From NCBI RefSeq assembly GCF_932526225.1, contig NC_064035.1, positions 7,253,501 to 7,317,500 of the forward strand: 64,000 bases of DNA. Reading direction: 5' to 3'. This document shows, piece after piece, positions 59,305 through 64,000 of the stretch (position 1 is its first letter; each line of letters begins with the position of its first letter). A program made the position numbers and the translations under genes. Under the pieces are notes generated by a model. The model searched no databases and was not told the origin of the DNA. It worked only from the letters and a program-made list of their open reading frames with translations. Source of the DNA: Nematostella vectensis. Taxonomy: Eukaryota > Cnidaria > Anthozoa > Actiniaria > Edwardsiidae.

Positions 59305-60373
59305 CAAGAGAACATGATGTAAGAGAACGAATCCCCCGTATTAGGGTATGTTCCAATGATGTCGTCCGTGAAAGCTTAGCAGTTATGTTTTTAGATACGC
59401 CTCTGATTGGCTAGCGCTCACGTATCCTAGCAACACGAGTCTTACGCGCGATCACATCTTGAGCGACCGGAAGAGGCTGTTATGGAAATCTTTTTGACCG
59501 AAAATACCATCCTTTTTTACAAACGCTGTAAAAATGATCTTCTATAGAGTACGCTGGATCCAATCAACCGTTTCTGGGACATTGAAATGCATAGAGTGCG
59601 TGATTTTAGGCTCGGGGATAAACTTCCCCAGTAAAAGTTATCACTGCTGATTCGCAAATAATCAATCATAAATCTTTGTTTACAACACACAATTCTCTTC
59701 CAATTCCCTTTTAATGAAAAAGATACATCAAAACCTTAATACCATTATATTCACACCGATATTGTGGTTATTAAGATAGGTATTTCACAAAAAAAGTCTT
59801 TATAATGAAGTAAATCTTATTCCAGTGACAAGGGTTTCTTGAGTGACATGATTTCTGAACCTTTGCGTGAAAAATTGAAGTTCATTTATCTAAAAATATT
59901 GTAAATAAAAGAAAAGTAAAGGCCTTCTTGTATTAAAATACATAACATAGACTCTGAGAAAGCCTAGGTATTCTATCTCACTGAATTGAAGAGAAAAAGA
60001 ACTTTTTAGGAGTCCGCCTGATGCATCTTGAATAAATCCCAAATTCGCCGTCTCCCCGACGTCTTTCCGTTCAATTATATAACATTTAGATAACTTAACA
60101 TTAGATAACTTAACAGATACCAGGACACCACCCTACGAGTAGCATTGTGATCATGAGCTCGAGGAGCAGCTAAAAGGATAAAAACAGGTAGCGAACGAAG
60201 TAAAGAAGTGCAGAGAGGGAAAAAATTGTGAAAAAGTACATGCCCATAACCAAATATGGCGCGATGAACCATATATGGATGCTATGATTGACAAGCTCGC
60301 GCAATCTAAAAATAGCTTTCATGGACGACATCATGGGCCACGGGGATTCGTTCTCTTATATCATGGTCTCTTG
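59305..60373. mobile_element. 1,069-bp TIR transposon with 7-bp target duplication
   Basis: Direct repeats GTAACTG (59298-59304 and 60374-60380) flank terminal inverted repeats of about 90 bp, beginning CAAGAGAACATGATGTAAG and CAAGAGACCATGATATAAG and sharing AGAGAACGAATCCCC and ATGATGTCGTCC blocks. No transposase frame is present, so it is non-autonomous. The CA terminus and 7-8-bp duplication are compatible with hAT-type elements, which is inference. It has the same end pattern as the element at 11493-12505. Confidence 0.82.
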
Positions 60374-61835
60374 GTAACTGTTTAAAATACACGTTTCTGG
60401 GCATCCTTTTTAAACTATAGTGTGCAACAGGTTACTACATGCTCGTATCTTTACGAGGGAGATTATTGGGACAAATACCATCCCCCTTTTCCGTCAGAAA
60501 ATAAGCTAGATCCCCTCTGCCTTTTCATACCTTTCCTTGCCCTCTCTCGCGGTACACTTGCCAGGTGGATAGCTCGGAGCTGTAGGCGATCTTGTAACTC
60601 ATCACCCACTCATCCCAATGATCGTGACCTTGAGTGGCTACCTTGGTGACTGTTGTCAAACGTCCCAAGTCGATTTGGATGTACTCTCCGGGGTTACGAG
60701 ATGCTGACGCCCAGACTTTTGCGTGATTAAGGCGGCCATATGAAGGTAGTAGTACGTTAGCCATGTTTTGATAGTAGCTTGATGCAGTTATTGCTGAGTC
60801 ACTTATAGCGCCCGATGCCATACCAAGAGCGCAATCTGTCAATAACAAGTACACAGTCATGAAATTGGGAACTAATATATAGATAGGCACTGTCTAAAAG
60901 CGGAGCCAGCATTTGACACCTTTTGTGTTGGCTGATAGGGGTAGTTTTAGGGGGATCTAGGTGTCTTTAGAATGGTTTTAATGAGATTAAAAATATGTAC
61001 CTCCAAATGAATCAAGCAAGCGCTCATTCAGAAAAGAAAAGTACGAGCGTTATGCAAACTAAAGGGTGCAACAAATCTCATTCAAACGCTCCTTTTGTAA
61101 AGGAAATCGCTTGTTTATTGCGTGATTGTTATTTCCTAAAAAAAAGAACAACTATAGACCCCCCTATTATAGATAGTTGTATAAAACATTGTGAAATGCC
61201 ATAAACTGCCGCCGAAGGGAATACTCTTCTTTGTATTTGGTGCAATTAAGATACAAAGGCCTTTGTTTTCAAGGATGAAATATTTTTCGTTACTATTAAG
61301 CACATACCGATGTGGTTGATTGTTACTCGTTTTAATTTAGAAATTGCAGAAGAAATAACTTTTCGATAAATATGCTAATGGCCTTTTAATCTTCCACACC
61401 ACTCTTTGTTCAATCAGGATTCAATTTCAAAGATTAAGATTCTGAAAAACATTTTTGCGTGGAAACCTTTGTCAATCTGTAATAAGTCAATTAATTACCT
61501 CGAGCCTTCGGCAATAAGCCTATACATCGCTTATTACCTCGGCTCTCGGTAATTAACTCTTACTTACATTTAGCGTTAATTTAAATAAATTACATTTTGC
61601 GGAGTAACAATGTGAATGCTGATATCCGGTTGGCGGTTTTCATGCGCAGTTTACTCAATCTCCTGTATACCTAGGTTTACATGTGCATGCGAAGGAGCCA
61701 ATGGTGTTTGCACATGTAGCGCGGTCCCGGTGACAATTGTGATTTCCAAGAGAACATTCGTCAATATCTACGCAAGAAGCACAAAATTCAGCTATGTTCT
61801 CTATAAATTCTACGATTTCTGAGAACTGTTTTTAC

Positions 61836-61950
61836 CTGTCTCACATGCGGCACCGGTGTATCCATGTAGACACTCACATCTGTATCTTGTAGTCCCCTTT
61901 AACTCAATACATGTCATGTTGGCCGAGGGACAAGTATTTGGATAGCAAAC
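61836..61950 (-). CDS. EGF-like exon of the PAN-EGF-F5/8C gene
   Basis: A 115-nt exon (phase 0 to phase 1) encoding one EGF module with the C-x8-C-x-C-type ending CECLHGYTGAACE. Its acceptor follows the PAN exon's GPN end in phase 0, and its donor matches the discoidin exon in phase 1. Listed separately because it is too short to stand out as an open frame. Confidence 0.75.
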
Positions 61951-62095
61951 CTCTTTCGAAAAAAAAACAGCATTTTAAGGAGCCCTAGCCAAGCAATCGT
62001 CTAAATATTAGAATATGGTGGCTACATGTGAGTAGACATTATTCAACATAAACACCAGCACTTAACATAGGTGCGGCGTCAACGATGGAGGTTTC

Positions 62096-62240
62096 AAATA
62101 AACAATTAATCAATTAATCCAATAATCAAATATCAAATAAATCAAATAAATGGATAAATAAATGAATAAATAAATTATAAAATTGGGTACATAAATGAAT
62201 GAATGAATTAATAAATGAGTGAGGGAGTAAATAAAAAGAG
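62096..62240. repeat. AT-rich (TAAA/TGAA)n low-complexity tract
   Basis: Loose tetranucleotide repeats of ATAAATAAATGAATAAATA type in the intron between the PAN and EGF exons. Confidence 0.85.
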
Positions 62241-62779
62241 TCTTATTATGTTATACTGTCAATCAAAATGTAATGATGAAATTTTGAAATATGAAATAAG
62301 AGTGATTAGTTAAAGAAGAATCATAATATTTACATAAAGGAACAATAGCTCTAGTTTGCTTCCAGATAACTCGAGCGGGGCGATGGAAGCATGATTCTGT
62401 ACTATTTTTGTTTTGTTTTACATATTAACATCGTAAAAATATTCCTTCAAAAGTTTATAAGTTTCTGTTAGAACCATATCATATTAAGTGCGCTTGAGGT
62501 TGTTGAGACATACATTGGGGCCGTAGTAGTCGATTCCTGGGAACTTTAGCAGATCTGTAGGGAAGGATCCAGCTTTAGCGGACAGCAGTTCACAACTCCC
62601 GAGGTTCGCTTTTTTCTTATAGTTCACAGCACGACATGCTCGGTTCACATAGCACTTTACTTGCAGTTCTCCCTTGATATGTCAGTTATATTCTGAAGAG
62701 TGTGGTTAAAGAGGGCGTGGTCCTCTAGTGGAGAAGGAAAATGCATGTTGCGGCAGGGGTCTGAAAGGATTGACAAAGT

Positions 62780-64000
62780 GAGTAAAAGCAAAAAATAATT
62801 CGCGCGTGATATCTACTGTAAGGCTGTGTTGCCCACTCGTCCCTTTAAAGCCCCTTTAATTAAGGTCTCTGTAAAGGTAACGACGTGTCCGCGGAAAAAA
62901 ATATTGTCGCGCCGCAATTTTCACTAAATGTACAAACTATATCAAATAAAAGATAAAATATTTATTTGAGCAATAGCTAATTCCGTGTTTAAGTTTTGAG
63001 GCCTCAAACTCAAACGTACGGAGTTTACTCTACAGCGTAATGCACCTTCGCGTTATTGCGCATGCACTTGCACGTATTTGCATCTCAATGACAGATAGAT
63101 GATCTACCAAAGTGTGTGAGGATTTTTTGTTATTTGAACTGTCAACAAAATATCACGAATCAAAGTTGGAACTCTCATTTCTGGCGAAATTTGGACACGA
63201 AAAGTGCTAGTCGAAAATCGAAAATTCCTCACACACTTTATGACATGGCATAATTATCTATCAGATCCCAAAAATTTGAAGGCGATATCTTAAAACCCAT
63301 CGCGAGGTTACACCCGACAAGCTCGAGTTCTCGCCTCAAAATAATACGCTAGAAAAGTCAAAGATTTGGCGTGAATTCACGGTCAACAGGTCACGGGAAA
63401 GGCCAATTCTTAAACCGTCTTAGAATGCGATTTATGGAATTTTTTTTTGCAAAAATAAAGTTTAAGAACTATTGATAGTGCTTTTGCAAAAACCACAAAA
63501 ACAAACTGGTGTCCAATTTACCTTTACCAAGACCTTAAAAAGCCAAATTGTTCAAATAATGCTTTCACTATTAAGCCCCTTTTCTTTCCCCTAAGAACTT
63601 AACAAGTTTACAACTCGTTTATAGCTTCCTTCCAGTAGGTCCAAAAACAGGGAGAAAGAGACAAAATACGAAATGAAAAATAAAATATGAGATGAAATAA
63701 ACTATAAGATGAAATAAACATTCTGTATCTTACGCTTCCCTTTTCGAGACAAAAAAAGAAATTAGAGCCCTTATAGCGGTATTAGCTGAATGTCAGGTCT
63801 TTCGGATGCTTTCTTAGTTTTTATTTATGATTATTTTTTTATTCAACTTGATTGTCATTAATTATTTGTATTCACTTAGCCAAGTGGTTCTGATAAATGT
63901 TGCAAAGAGCTTCAAGCCAGTAACAAAATCATTTTTTTTGCTGCTGAAAACATTTATTTTGTTAAGCCCCTGAAAAATCTTATGATATTAAAAAGAGAAA
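62780..64000. other. Upstream of the PAN exon, no gene seen
   Basis: A signal-peptide exon was looked for on the minus strand and not found. No strong repeat is present. Confidence 0.45.

Larger units (their letters stand above)
60531..62760 (-). pseudogene. PAN-EGF-F5/8C adhesion-type gene fragment with frameshift
   Basis: Three exons chain in phase. PAN/apple exon 62760-62514 has DPCRNMHFPSPLEDHALFNH, then CYVNRACRAVNYKKKA and GSCELLSA. EGF-like exon 61950-61836 has VCYPNTCPSANMTC...CECLHGYTGAACE with six Cys. F5/8C first-half exon 60835-60531 has DCALGMASGAISDSAITASS, EYIQIDLGRLTTVTKVATQG and SYKIAYSS. In the PAN exon, around 62657-62664, one base is missing: the frame runs into TAA after ENCK and resumes one frame over. 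The exon length also needs one more base to keep phase 0. No second F5/8C half was found down to 56.4 kb, and no signal peptide upstream. Either a decaying gene, or a sequencing error in a gene with distant exons. Confidence 0.7.

Overview
The window looks like nuclear DNA of a cnidarian, most probably a sea anemone of the Nematostella type (inference). The grounds are AT-rich intergenic DNA, short phase-matched GT-AG introns, secreted proteins built from MAM, F5/8C, PAN, EGF, pentraxin, TLDc and LamG modules, a hemerythrin, an aerolysin-like protein and a Gbx-like homeobox gene, with many minisatellites and small transposons between them. No prokaryotic features were seen.

Layout. (1) 22131 to the left edge, minus strand: one very large mosaic gene for a secreted protein. 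I could chain 26 coding exons (about 6.15 kb, roughly 2,050 residues) whose intron phases all agree. The order from the N terminus is signal peptide, pentraxin, LamG, Cys-containing linker, short fibrinogen-like domain, pentraxin, LamG N-half, TLDc, F5/8C, F5/8C, LamG C-half, MAM, TLDc N-half, pentraxin, LamG N-half. It runs off the window. Its introns hold large tandem arrays, and several of these are copies of the gene's own exon ends together with the 5' splice sites. (2) 22.2-27.2 kb: non-coding, with a palindromic MITE and a 74-bp minisatellite. (3) 32779-27205, minus: a three-exon F-box/leucine-rich-repeat gene. Four 262-bp repeats, each with a perfect CRE palindrome, lie just upstream of it. 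(4) 36328-34863, minus: a three-exon hemerythrin, lying between two inverted repeats at about 33.8-34.0 and 37.7-38.0 kb. (5) 38256-40052, plus: an intronless full-length PARN deadenylase, followed by a 2.5-kb minisatellite. (6) 47606-44094, minus: a four-exon secreted protein with three Cys-rich modules and an aerolysin-type pore-forming domain; promoter, 5' UTR exon and poly(A) signal are visible. (7) 48.9-55.2 kb: non-coding, with a 49-bp minisatellite and a decayed Tc1/mariner element. (8) 56332-55282, minus: a two-exon Gbx-like homeobox gene with an eh1 motif. (9) 62760-60531, minus: PAN, EGF and F5/8C exons of a second adhesion-type gene. It carries a 1-nt frameshift in PAN and lacks a recognisable second F5/8C half, so it may be a pseudogene or a partial gene. 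A 1,069-bp TIR element follows it.

The genes do not form a pathway; they are independent neighbours. The most unusual features are the intronic satellites in gene (1) that multiply its splice donors, a likely GC-AG intron in the hemerythrin, and two kilobase-size TIR elements about 48 kb apart with matching ends.
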